Shown in pieces: positions 46,083 to 54,107 of a stretch of DNA of 64,000 bases. This DNA comes from Firmicutes bacterium HGW-Firmicutes-9 (lineage in GTDB: Bacteria; Bacillota; Clostridia; Christensenellales; CAG-138), in assembly GCA_002841395.1 (NCBI GenBank), contig PGZM01000001.1:486089-550088 (forward strand), given 5' to 3'. The first letter of the stretch is position 1. Each line of letters opens with the position of its first letter. A program made the position numbers and the translations under genes. The notes beneath the pieces were generated by a model. It was not told the DNA's origin, did no database searches, and was given only the letters and a program-made list of their open reading frames with translations.

Positions 46083-46538
46083 TTATTCCTCGTGCCGCCA
46101 GCTTTGCAGTTCCAAGATGTTTCCTTCCGGATCAGTCGCGTAGACGACGGTCAGCACGCGTCCGTCCGCATAACGGGTTTCAACGAGCTCGCCGATCTGG
46201 CCGCCGCCATGCGCAAGAACGGATGTTAGCGTGTCAGCAACACTGTCTACCGCAAACGCAACGTGGGTGAAGCCGCTGGCATTCACGCCGGGCGCCGAAT
46301 GCGATATCACGGTGTCGTAGCCGAAGACTTCCAGCGTTGGACCGCCTTGATCAAAACCGGGCAGCAATAGGTGTTCGCCGAAGATATGCGCGCCGTGAAT
46401 ACCCGTAAGCCGATCGACCCAACTGCCGGAAAGATCGCGTTTTTGTCCGATGCTGCGGCAGCCAAGTACGTTCGTATAAAACGCGATGATCTTTTCAACG
46501 TCTTTTGCGATCAGATTTGTGTGCGAATAGTGGATCAT
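46083..46538 (-). CDS. VOC-family glyoxalase/bleomycin-resistance-like protein
   Basis: The 151-residue protein has the two beta-alpha-beta modules of the vicinal oxygen chelate fold. Candidate metal ligands are in IHYSHTNLIA (His), GFTHVAFAVD (His) and EGNILELQSW (Glu). Such proteins detoxify methylglyoxal, bind antibiotics or act as dioxygenases. It is twelve bases from the upstream acetyltransferase gene. Confidence 0.87.
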   Translation of the reverse strand: MIHYSHTNLIAKDVEKIIAFYTNVLGCRSIGQKRDLSGSWVDRLTGIHGAHIFGEHLLLPGFDQGGPTLEVFGYDTVISHSAPGVNASGFTHVAFAVDSVADTLTSVLAHGGGQIGELVETRYADGRVLTVVYATDPEGNILELQSWRHEE

Positions 46539-46550
46539 GTAGATACTCCG

Positions 46551-47120
46551 TTATACAAGATCAAGCCACATGACATGGACTTGGTCGATGGTTTGCAACT
46601 CCTTATAGCCGGCCTCTTGATACATATGTAGCGTACCGCGGTAGCGGCTCTGCTCCGCGCCCGGCGCATCAACCGGCGCGGCAAGCATTGCGTCATATCC
46701 GGCGGCGCGAAAATCAGAGATTGCCCGCGCGAGCATCTCCCGCGCGACGCCTTTGCCACGATAGTCGGGGTGAATCACGAAACAGATCGTGCAGCCGACG
46801 CGTTTGCCGCGGCAAAGCTCCTCTGTATATTCCGATAATCGAGGATATTGGGCGACGTCGTTGGCATTGCACCAGCCGACACAAACGCCCGCATCAAACG
46901 CAAGATATCCGCGCATATTGCCCGCAAGGATTTCCTGTTTTGCCTCTGCGCGGTTTTCTTCTGCGGTACGGTCAATCCAATCCTGCTGGGAGCAGGTGGT
47001 GTGATAGAAGCGACAGAAGCAGGAAGACCAATGCGGTGTGGCTGAAAAATCAAGATGCGTCAAATAATCGCAAAACACATCTGCGAGCGCAGGGGAGAGC
47101 GGCTGAATCTCGAGCGACAT
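46551..47120 (-). CDS. GNAT-family N-acetyltransferase
   Basis: The 189-residue protein has an N-terminal cysteine-rich part (WSSCFCRFYHTTCS) and an acetyl-CoA motif IHPDYRGKGVAREMLARAI near residue 120. It ends with a GTLHMYQEAGYKEL segment typical of the fold. The substrate is unknown; a close layout is shared with the acetyltransferase at 61739-62302. AAGGAAGGAG precedes the ATG. Confidence 0.88.
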   Translation of the reverse strand: MSLEIQPLSPALADVFCDYLTHLDFSATPHWSSCFCRFYHTTCSQQDWIDRTAEENRAEAKQEILAGNMRGYLAFDAGVCVGWCNANDVAQYPRLSEYTEELCRGKRVGCTICFVIHPDYRGKGVAREMLARAISDFRAAGYDAMLAAPVDAPGAEQSRYRGTLHMYQEAGYKELQTIDQVHVMWLDLV

Positions 47121-47311
47121 AAAGGCACTCCTTCCTTAAACAAAGCGAATTAAGCAAAAGCAGAAGATATAATAACGAGTATCAAGTCCATTTTCATATA
47201 TTATAGCATTGAAACAGGTAAAACACGATTTAGAATTTTATTGCACAAATGAAAACAATACGAAGTAACAACCCGAAAGCAATTTAAACCATGCGACAAC
47301 AGAGTTGATGC

Positions 47312-47361
47312 TTTACAGCGGGTGTTGCACGTGCTATGATGAGCGTGACCGAAACGGTCAC
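47312..47361 (+). promoter_or_regulatory. promoter and TetR operator
   Basis: TTTACA (47312-47317), 17-bp spacer, TATGAT (47335-47340). A perfect inverted repeat GTGACCG-N3-CGGTCAC (47345-47361) covers the expected transcription start, an ideal repressor site for the downstream TetR gene. Confidence 0.85.
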
Positions 47362-47379
47362 AAATATGGAAGAGGCTCT

Positions 47380-47988
47380 ATGATGCAGAGTAGTCATGAA
47401 AACAGCAGGCAGGAGCGCGTCGTGAACGCAGCCTGGGAAATCTTCGCGCGGTATGGCTATCAAAAGGCATCCATGCAGGATATAGCAGAGGCCGCGGGAG
47501 TTTCTAAAAGCGTATTGTTTAAATATCACGGTACGAAAGAGAATCTTTTTCGTGCGGTCTTTTTCCGCGCGGCGGAGGAAATCGCCGCAGCGGATGCAGA
47601 GGCGCGACTGGGAAAAGTGGACGGCGAAACTGTGTTTGCCGCGATGCGGCGTACGGTTGAAGCGCGCATGAGACTCTTTGCGCGCGCGCCATACGTATAT
47701 GCGTTCTCCTATGCGGCGGCATATGACGCGGATCCGCTTGTCCAATCTCTGGTCGCGGAGGCGATGCAGCGCGCGGAGTCCGTCGGTTACGGCGAGGCGG
47801 CATATATGGGTTTGCGGGAGGACATCTCGCCCACGCAGGCAAAGCAGATGATTTTCTGGATTTCGCAAGGTTTCCTCGGAGACAAGCTTACGCAGGGAAT
47901 GGCAGAACCGGAGCAGCTGCAACGCGAGTTTTCGGAATGGATCGACATCATGGAACGCTTGATGACGGAGAAAGGGATAAAAGTATGA
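47380..47988 (+). CDS. TetR/AcrR-family regulator
   Basis: The protein has 202 residues from ATG 47380 (a second ATG follows immediately), with GGAAGAGG upstream. The longer open frame runs through the operator. Residues about 10-55 form the TetR helix-turn-helix (AAWEIFARYGYQKASMQDIA, SKSVLFKYHGTKENLF). The rest is a helical ligand domain. Its stop overlaps the hydrolase start by four bases, and the operator lies in its own promoter, so the two-gene operon is probably self-repressed and opened by a substrate of the hydrolase. Confidence 0.92.
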   Translation: MMQSSHENSRQERVVNAAWEIFARYGYQKASMQDIAEAAGVSKSVLFKYHGTKENLFRAVFFRAAEEIAAADAEARLGKVDGETVFAAMRRTVEARMRLFARAPYVYAFSYAAAYDADPLVQSLVAEAMQRAESVGYGEAAYMGLREDISPTQAKQMIFWISQGFLGDKLTQGMAEPEQLQREFSEWIDIMERLMTEKGIKV

Positions 47989-48923
47989 TGACGGATCAAA
48001 TAGATGAGAAAGATACATCAAACGGCGTAGAGGGTACAGTTGGCGTAAAGAGGCGCATTCTTCCGGTGTTGGACGGCACCGTCTGCGTCTACGAAGCGGG
48101 CGATCCGAATCGATCTGCGATTGTTCTCCTGCACGGCGCGATGTACGATGAGTCCCGATTTATCTGGGATGCGCTGTTTCCCGCGTTGAGTGAACGCTAT
48201 CATGTATTCGCCATCGATACCCCGCGGCATGGCGGTTCGCGCCCGTGGCAGGGTGTGCTGGACCGCGCGCGGTTGATGGAGATTCTTGCGGAAACGCTTT
48301 CACAGCTGAAGTTGACGCGATTCAGCATCACTGGGCTTTCGATGGGCGGTGGACTCGCGATTGAATACGCGTCGCTGCATCCCGAGCAAGTGGAGACGAT
48401 GGTTTTGTTTGAGCCGGGCGGTATCGGTGACAAGGTCGATCTGCAATGGTTCACCTATTTCTATATCCGCACGCCGGGGATGCTTCGTCTGCTCAGTCGG
48501 CAGTATGTCAAGTATAGCGATGCCAAGATCGAGAAGGTGCTGCGGTCGATCTATACAAAGGGAACTGCTCCGCGCAACTCCGCGCGGCTGACCGCGATTT
48601 TGAAGGACGAGATTCGCGGCAAGTTCAACTTTGGCGAGCAGGATATGGACGATTGGCAGATCGGCGCGATCAACCTCACGAAGCTGAACTGGAACTTGCT
48701 GTCGCAGGTAGAGGCGATTCGGTGCCCGACGCTCTGGCTGCGCGGTGCGGAGAGCAGACTCGTCAAGCAGGCGGAGATGGAGCGCGCGGTTCGGCTCGCT
48801 GGATTACACGGTTCTTCAGCGGAGCTGATCGTGATCCCCAAAGCGGGGCACATACTTCCGCTGGAACAGCCGGAGCAGGCAAATGCCGCGGTGCTGGATT
48901 TCTTCTCGAAAAATCTTAAATAA
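47985..48923 (+). CDS. alpha/beta hydrolase co-transcribed with TetR
   Basis: The protein has 312 residues from ATG 47985, overlapping the TetR stop (ATGA). Oxyanion segment LLHGAMYDES, nucleophile elbow GLSMGG, and late PKAGHILPLEQP with the catalytic His are visible; RGAESRLV follows the acid strand. Physical coupling to the regulator suggests the hydrolase acts on the inducer, such as an ester or lactone. The gene runs into a 16-bp tandem repeat and terminator. Confidence 0.9.
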   Translation: MMTDQIDEKDTSNGVEGTVGVKRRILPVLDGTVCVYEAGDPNRSAIVLLHGAMYDESRFIWDALFPALSERYHVFAIDTPRHGGSRPWQGVLDRARLMEILAETLSQLKLTRFSITGLSMGGGLAIEYASLHPEQVETMVLFEPGGIGDKVDLQWFTYFYIRTPGMLRLLSRQYVKYSDAKIEKVLRSIYTKGTAPRNSARLTAILKDEIRGKFNFGEQDMDDWQIGAINLTKLNWNLLSQVEAIRCPTLWLRGAESRLVKQAEMERAVRLAGLHGSSAELIVIPKAGHILPLEQPEQANAAVLDFFSKNLK

Positions 48924-49002
48924 GCAAAAGCTCTCATTAACAGAAGCTCTCTTTAACAGAAACTTACATTAACAGAAACTCTCATAAACAAAGGCTCCGA
49001 AC
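48923..49002. repeat. 16-bp tandem repeat abutting a terminator
   Basis: Four units of about 16 bp (from 48923, 48939, 48955 and 48971), consensus AACAGAAACTCTCATT, follow the hydrolase stop. A fifth degenerate unit (48987-49002) overlaps the left arm of the terminator. Confidence 0.85.
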
Positions 49003-49020
49003 GAACTCGTTCGGAGCCTT
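48991..49020. terminator. bidirectional terminator
   Basis: A 13-bp perfect stem, AAGGCTCCGAACG and complement, with a four-base loop, between convergent genes. Confidence 0.9.
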
Positions 49021-49023
49021 TTC

Positions 49024-49911
49024 TTACGTTTCTTGCGTGAGAAACTGCGCTACCGGCGCGCGTAGATAGTCATATGTCGCCTCCGCTATAAACCCGCAGG
49101 AGAGATAGAGGTGATGCGCCCGCGCGTTGGTACTGTCGACTTCGATCAGAATATCCTCGACGCCCAGCGCATAGGATTCTCTGACCAACAGCGCCACCAT
49201 ACTTCGACCGATGCCCTTATTTTGCAGTTGCGACCGCACTCCGAGGCCATAGACGGTTGATTCGCCATCCTCGATGCCGAGCGCGCCGATGGCGACCGGC
49301 TCGCCATCCAGGCGAAACAGATATTGTCTGCGCGTTTTCGAGACCAACGCAAGCTCCATAAAATGCGCCGCGCGCTCCACTTCTTCCGAAAAACTCTCGG
49401 CACTGATTTGCGCCATGACGGCAAGATCTTCCGCTGTGGCGCGATGCATTGTCAAACCCGAGAGCGTCATCAGGCGATCAGGCGGGAGATTACGATCATA
49501 GCGCAGCGCATACTCCGTATGGTCCGGCTTGGACGCAAACCAACCAAGCGCGGCAACACCGTCCACGGACTGCGGTTCACAGACGAATAAAAAGTCGGGG
49601 ATTTGCAGTTGGGTTGCTTTTCGGGCGGCTTCCTGCACCAGCGCACGGAACACCCCGCGGCGACGATATGTAGGATACGTGAGCGCGACAACCTCTGCTT
49701 CTTCCTGTGTCGGCGCAAAAAATGTCATCGCACCAGCGAGCTCTTCGCCCTCGTAGAGCGCGAGCAGGCAGGGGACATCCGGCGAGAAATTCAGGGATGG
49801 ATCGAGAAAAAGCGACCCCTGTAATTGGTCGTGTACCTGACAGATTTTTTCCAGCTCGCGCACCTCGTGAACGATTTGCAGCTCTGGTTTTGTGAAGCTA
49901 ACGATAGGCAA
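49024..49911 (-). CDS. two-domain GNAT acetyltransferase
   Basis: The protein has 295 residues from TTG 49911, which has GGAGG ten bases upstream; the frame is open further 5' without a site. Two GNAT-like halves are seen. The first has YPTYRRRGVFRALVQEA (about 77-93). The second has VRSQLQNKGIGRSMVALLV (about 226-244) and ARAHHLYLSCGFI. Tandem GNAT proteins of this type include mycothiol synthase-like and uncharacterised N-acetyltransferases. Substrate unknown. Confidence 0.86.
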   Translation of the reverse strand: MPIVSFTKPELQIVHEVRELEKICQVHDQLQGSLFLDPSLNFSPDVPCLLALYEGEELAGAMTFFAPTQEEAEVVALTYPTYRRRGVFRALVQEAARKATQLQIPDFLFVCEPQSVDGVAALGWFASKPDHTEYALRYDRNLPPDRLMTLSGLTMHRATAEDLAVMAQISAESFSEEVERAAHFMELALVSKTRRQYLFRLDGEPVAIGALGIEDGESTVYGLGVRSQLQNKGIGRSMVALLVRESYALGVEDILIEVDSTNARAHHLYLSCGFIAEATYDYLRAPVAQFLTQET

Positions 49912-50010
49912 AAGCGTGCTTCCTCCTAAAGTAATAGTAACAACTATGAACATACAATACACTCATTATATGTATAAAGGTGAGAGTGTACAAGAATCCT
50001 TGCAAAGAAA

Positions 50011-50047
50011 AAGCACAGCACTGTTAAAAACTAACAATGCTGTGCTT
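50011..50047 (-). terminator. terminator of the flavodoxin operon
   Basis: Stem AAGCACAGCA-TGTTA / TAACA-TGCTGTGCTT with one mismatch and a five-base loop, followed on the minus strand by TTTCTTTGC. Confidence 0.87.
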
Positions 50048-50062
50048 GCGAATTGAAGCAGT

Positions 50063-50473
50063 TCAGGGATTGAGCGCATCCTCGACAGCACTCAGAAACG
50101 CCCGGGTGTCTGCCGTCGCGCCGGAGACAACATCGATATCGGTACTCTGGGATGTGATCACGCTGTCGATCAGCTTCGTGATCGTATCCTGTGAGGCGAC
50201 AACCTGCGGCTTCACCTGTTCGATGGCGGTGATCTTGTGATCCTGCACCGTGACGGACACAGAGTTGCTCCAGCGAAAGCCGGAGTAGCTGCCCTCATAG
50301 GTACCGTCCGCGACGGACGCAAGCGAGATGCCGTTGAGCGGCGCGGTCAGCGTCTTGTTTTTACCGAGCATGACGAATCCTGCGCCGATGAGGCAGATGA
50401 CCACGATGACACTGACGATACTGAGTAGAACGCGCAGGATGATTTTCCCCGCGGTTAATTTCTTTTTTTCCAT
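50063..50473 (-). CDS. FMN-binding domain membrane protein
   Basis: The 136-residue protein has a basic start, one membrane helix (about 12-35) and an extracytoplasmic FMN-binding domain (about 55-136). It shows DGTYEGSYSGFRWSNSVSV and the flavinylation-like DVVSGATADTRAFLSAV. In related proteins the Thr after SGA receives FMN covalently from ApbE. It is the second gene of a unit with a flavodoxin, controlled by a divergent TetR. An electron-transfer role at the outer membrane face is likely. Confidence 0.88.
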   Translation of the reverse strand: MEKKKLTAGKIILRVLLSIVSVIVVICLIGAGFVMLGKNKTLTAPLNGISLASVADGTYEGSYSGFRWSNSVSVTVQDHKITAIEQVKPQVVASQDTITKLIDSVITSQSTDIDVVSGATADTRAFLSAVEDALNP

Positions 50474-50497
50474 ATGAATTCCCCCTCAAATGGATCG

Positions 50498-51016
50498 TTA
50501 CGATTGCAGCAGCGCTGATAGCTGCTGCACACTGACCTCGTCCAGCTTCGGCAATGCGAGACCTTTTTTCTCATAATCCTTGCGCATCATCCGCTGGAAG
50601 AAACCGCCTTTTTCACAGAGTTCGCCGCCGAAGTGGTGAAGCTCTTTCGCGTGGTCAGCAATTTCTCCGGGCAGCAGCGGCCACAGATAGGATTGCTCTT
50701 CTTTTGCGGTAGCAAGACCGCAGGTAAAGAGATAGAGCGGTTGGCGCGTGAGCGACGAGGCGGATTCCTGCAAGATGCGCAGGAACGGCTTGACCGGTCT
50801 TCCAATATACATCGCGCTGCCGAGCACGATTGCGCGATAAGCGGTCAGGTCGAGTGAACGAAACGGCATGCGCGTTTCGGTTCCGCTCAGCGTTTGCAGC
50901 ATGCCGCGCCGCAGGTCGTAAAGGTCGCAGTCCGGCGCAAGCGAACGCGCGAGCATCTCCGCCGCTCGTTTTGTCGTACCGGTTTTGCTTGCATAAGCTA
51001 CTAAAATTCGGTTCAT
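50498..51016 (-). CDS. flavodoxin-domain protein (HemG/YkuN-like)
   Basis: The 172-residue protein opens with RILVAYASKTGTTKRAAEML, the FMN-phosphate loop of flavodoxins. LGSAMYIGRPVKPFLRIL and FTCGLA match the menaquinone-dependent protoporphyrinogen oxidase-like flavodoxin group. The C-terminal half has FFQRMMRKDYEKKG, also found there. It lies 24 bp upstream of the FMN-binding gene. Its promoter carries two copies of the TetR operator. Confidence 0.88.
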   Translation of the reverse strand: MNRILVAYASKTGTTKRAAEMLARSLAPDCDLYDLRRGMLQTLSGTETRMPFRSLDLTAYRAIVLGSAMYIGRPVKPFLRILQESASSLTRQPLYLFTCGLATAKEEQSYLWPLLPGEIADHAKELHHFGGELCEKGGFFQRMMRKDYEKKGLALPKLDEVSVQQLSALLQS

Positions 51017-51070
51017 GTGTTTCCCCCCTCGGTGTAGTCTCGCGTGATTTTCCCGTTTGAACGGTTGAGA

Positions 51071-51116
51071 CTAACAACGTTAGCTTGATGATAGACTAAC
51101 GATGTTAGCTTGTCAA
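51071..51116 (-). promoter_or_regulatory. TetR-controlled promoter of the flavodoxin operon, two operators
   Basis: Minus strand TTGACA (51111-51116), 17-bp spacer, TATCAT (51088-51093). One CTAAC-N3-GTTAG site (51096-51108) fills the spacer and a second (51071-51083) covers the start-site region. Confidence 0.88.
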
Positions 51117-51161
51117 TAGGGTTATCCAAAAGTTATTTAATGATTGTAATTTGATTGCGAC

Positions 51162-51190
51162 TTGACAAACTAACGTCGTTAGTTTACTTT
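51162..51190 (+). promoter_or_regulatory. autoregulated promoter of the TetR gene with operator
   Basis: TTGACA (51162-51167) and a weak TACTTT (51185-51190) with a 17-bp spacer. A perfect palindrome centred at 51176 (AAACTAACG-T-CGTTAGTTT), the third CTAAC-N3-GTTAG site, fills the spacer. Confidence 0.78.
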
Positions 51191-51247
51191 TAGATAGAAC
51201 GATGTGCATAACAAGTATGTATTCAGCTTGAGAGGCTTGAACGAGAT

Positions 51248-51856
51248 ATGAATGAGAAAGCAATCTCCAATCGGGAGAAAATATTAAAAACCGCAACGCA
51301 ACTGTTTGCGGAACGCGGATTTTCGGCTGTGAGCCAGCGGGAGATTGCCGCGGCGGTTGGAATCAAAGCCGCGTCAATCTATAATCACTTTCCGAGCAAG
51401 GACGCGATTCTGGAAGAGATCATCAAGCGGCTCAGCATCGACCTGGAAGAAAGCTTGCGTCTTGCGTATGAGCCGGAGGAGCTGATCTCGCTGCGTGCCT
51501 ATATCGAAGGCATCACCACCACGAGCGATGCTTATTTTGCCGCCGATGCGCAGCTCAATCTCGGAATCATTCTGATGCGGGAGCAGTTTTTTAATGCTGC
51601 TGTGCGAGAGATGCTGTATAAAATGATGATCCTGCGGCCAAGAGAAGCCATGAGCGGGTATTTTTCGCGATTGATGAAAGCAGGCAAGATGCGAAACGGC
51701 GATCCATTATTCGCGGCGAAAGAGTATCATTCATTCTACGTTTACGAGTTTTACGAAAATGCGCTTTCCTTCGACATTCTGCCGGAAAGTGCGGAACCGT
51801 CGGAATCAGGGCGCGTTCATTTGGACCGGTTCATAGAATCCTGGGAAATCGAATAA
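51248..51856 (+). CDS. TetR-family regulator of the flavodoxin operon
   Basis: The 202-residue protein has an N-terminal helix-turn-helix (ILKTATQLFAERGFSAVSQR, KAASIYNHFPSKDAILEEII) and a helical ligand domain. Its gene diverges from the flavodoxin/FMN-binding pair. Three identical half-site operators lie between them, so it very likely represses both directions. The inducer is unknown; redox-active or flavin-like compounds are candidates. A terminator follows within two bases of the stop. Confidence 0.93.
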   Translation: MNEKAISNREKILKTATQLFAERGFSAVSQREIAAAVGIKAASIYNHFPSKDAILEEIIKRLSIDLEESLRLAYEPEELISLRAYIEGITTTSDAYFAADAQLNLGIILMREQFFNAAVREMLYKMMILRPREAMSGYFSRLMKAGKMRNGDPLFAAKEYHSFYVYEFYENALSFDILPESAEPSESGRVHLDRFIESWEIE

Positions 51857-51857
51857 A

Positions 51858-51885
51858 GAAAGGCGGCGCAAATGCGCCGCCTTTC
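51858..51885. terminator. bidirectional terminator
   Basis: A 13-bp stem, GAAAGGCGGCGCA and complement, with a very short loop, between convergent genes. Confidence 0.82.
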
Positions 51886-51901
51886 TTGTTGCAGGAAAGC
51901 T

Positions 51902-52594
51902 CTATCGCCGGAACACGCCGCCATGATAGCATATGATTGTCTTTGCAGGGTGGTCGAGAATCCGTTGAAACGATTTCTCTGCCAAGGGCAAATTTTCCGC
52001 ATATTGCGGATAGGCGAGTATCAGCGCACCGCCTTCCAACACGGCGGCGTCGCCCGCGATGATCGTATCCAACGCCTTCAAATAATACGCCATATGTCCG
52101 GCAGTGTGGCCCGGCGTTGCAAGCGCTTCAATGCCGCCACAGATCGGCAGAATGTCGCCGTCCTCAATCGTGATATCCACATCAGTCGGTTTCAGCCGTT
52201 CCAGCATTTGAAGAAACTTCAGCCCGAAGGCGGCCGCATCACCTTCCAAAGAAGGCTGCATAGCGCGCGCCTGTGTCAGCCGCAATGCGGGCTTCGTTCC
52301 ATTGATATATGCCGCTTCTTCATGACCGGAGACAATTTGAACCTGCGGATACTTGCGCTTCAGCGCGGCAAGCGCACCGACGTGGTCGTGATCGTGGTGC
52401 GTCAAAACGACATGCGTTAGCTGCGAGCAGGAGAGGTCATGTTCCGAAAATGCTGCTTCGATCGAGGGAAGAGACCCAAAATACCCGCAGTCGAACAGCG
52501 CGAGGTAATCACCGTCGAGCACGACCACCGGGTGAATCGCGTTGGAATCATCGCCCCATTCGGGAACGATGCGCAAGATAATAAGTTCACTCAT
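51902..52594 (-). CDS. MBL-fold metallo-hydrolase (glyoxalase II-like)
   Basis: The 230-residue protein has the full metal set: VLTHHDHDHVGAL, ATPGHTAGHMAYYL, IIAGDAAVLEGG and a late CYHGGVF. It is a cytoplasmic thiolesterase/lactonase-type hydrolase. It lies 16 bases after the decarboxylase gene on the same strand, so both may be transcribed together. Substrate unknown. Confidence 0.91.
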   Translation of the reverse strand: MSELIILRIVPEWGDDSNAIHPVVVLDGDYLALFDCGYFGSLPSIEAAFSEHDLSCSQLTHVVLTHHDHDHVGALAALKRKYPQVQIVSGHEEAAYINGTKPALRLTQARAMQPSLEGDAAAFGLKFLQMLERLKPTDVDITIEDGDILPICGGIEALATPGHTAGHMAYYLKALDTIIAGDAAVLEGGALILAYPQYAENLPLAEKSFQRILDHPAKTIICYHGGVFRR

Positions 52595-52610
52595 ATTCTC
52601 ACCAACAAAG

Positions 52611-54014
52611 TTATTTCAATTTTTGAGCACGGGCACGCGCATCTGCAAACGCAGCAACGCTCATCTCAACGTCTTCTTTCGTCGTCCGCCAGGAGCAAAC
52701 GCTGACGCGAATGACCGGTTCGTTGCGCCAGACCGCGCCGCCGCACCAGCACACGCCGCCGAGTTGAATCTCCTCCAGCGTCGCTTTGGTCTCTTCCGAA
52801 GAATCACAGGCGACGACGAGCTGATTGAACACGACGTCGTTGAGCACACGGAACCCGCGCGCGCGAAGAAGATCGCCGAAGTAACGCGCGTTTTCGCAAA
52901 GCCCAGCAACCAGCGCATCCACGCCGAATTTGCCGAGATAGCGCAGTCCCGCCCAGAGTTCGATGCTCCGCGCACGGCGGGACATTTCCGGCGTGTAGAG
53001 CATGCCGTCGCGCTGTTCGCTGTAGATCAGATACGAGCCGCTGGCCTGCATGGTTTGCACCAACGCGTTGCGGTCGCGGCAGAAGATCACGCCGTTGTCG
53101 TATGGCGCATTGAGCGTTTTGTGAGCATCGGTCGACCAGGAATCCGCAAGCTCCATACCTCGTGTAAACGCCTTTGTCTCCTTGCAGGCAGCCGCCCAGA
53201 GCCCGAATGCGCCGTCTACATGCACCCATGAGTTGCATGCGCGGGCACGCGCGCAGAGCGGCTCAAACGGATCAAACGCGCCGCCGTTGACGTTGCCGGC
53301 CTGCAGAATCAGAAGCGTATTGCCGTCAAGTTCGGGCAGTCGATCGGGATCGATGCGTCCCTGATCGTCCACGGGAGCGATGACGACATTGGCTTTGCCC
53401 ATACCGATCAGCGAGAGCGCTTTATGAACCGAGGAATGCGCCTGCTCGCCGAGTACGACGCGGATTACGGGCGCGCCATATAGCCCGCGTTCGCGCACAT
53501 CCCAACCCTGCCGAAGCAGGAGCGCGTCTCGTGCGGTGGCGAGCCCGCAGAGGGTTGCAGTAGAGGAGCCGCTGACAAATCCCGCGGCGGTGCCTTCCGG
53601 CAGGCCAAGAAGATCCACGAGCCAGCGTTCGCAGACGTGCTCCAACGTAGCAGTCAGCGGGGACATGACGGAGAGCGCGGCGTTTTGATCCCACGCGTCG
53701 GCGAGCCAGCGCGCGGCAAGGGAGACCGGCAGAATACCGCCATTGACAAAGCCGAAATAACGGCCGCCGCCCTGCGCGGAGATCGTGTTTTCGCCTGCGC
53801 TTTGCAGCAGTGCGAGCGTCTCCGCCGCGTCCTGCGAGCCGGTAGGCATCGCTTCGTCGAATACACTAAGCACTTTTTTGTCCGCTTCGGACGGAACGGC
53901 GCGCATGTCGCGCACGCGGTCAAAATACGCATCGGTATATTCTCTGACTTGATCCAGCAGGTGTCTTTCTTCCAGCTGGCGGTTCATTTCCTGCCGGAGA
54001 TCGGTTACTTCCAT
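52611..54014 (-). CDS. group II PLP-dependent amino acid decarboxylase-like protein
   Basis: The 467-residue protein shows the decarboxylase layout: GRYFGFVNGGILPVS, GFVSGSSTATLCGLATARDAL, HVDGAFGLWAA with the Asp that binds the PLP nitrogen, and STDAHKTLNAPYDNG with the Schiff-base Lys. Relatives include aromatic amino acid, tyrosine and glutamate/aspartate decarboxylases. The exact substrate is not decidable. GAGAGGT precedes the ATG. Product could be an amine used in acid resistance or signalling. Confidence 0.88.
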   Translation of the reverse strand: MEVTDLRQEMNRQLEERHLLDQVREYTDAYFDRVRDMRAVPSEADKKVLSVFDEAMPTGSQDAAETLALLQSAGENTISAQGGGRYFGFVNGGILPVSLAARWLADAWDQNAALSVMSPLTATLEHVCERWLVDLLGLPEGTAAGFVSGSSTATLCGLATARDALLLRQGWDVRERGLYGAPVIRVVLGEQAHSSVHKALSLIGMGKANVVIAPVDDQGRIDPDRLPELDGNTLLILQAGNVNGGAFDPFEPLCARARACNSWVHVDGAFGLWAAACKETKAFTRGMELADSWSTDAHKTLNAPYDNGVIFCRDRNALVQTMQASGSYLIYSEQRDGMLYTPEMSRRARSIELWAGLRYLGKFGVDALVAGLCENARYFGDLLRARGFRVLNDVVFNQLVVACDSSEETKATLEEIQLGGVCWCGGAVWRNEPVIRVSVCSWRTTKEDVEMSVAAFADARARAQKLK

Positions 54015-54107
54015 GGTTCAATACCTCTCTGTTCTGTTTATGCAAATGAGCTCATTTGTCTAGTTGCTCAATAATACTTAATGCCACTGTCATGATGGGT
54101 TGGCGAA

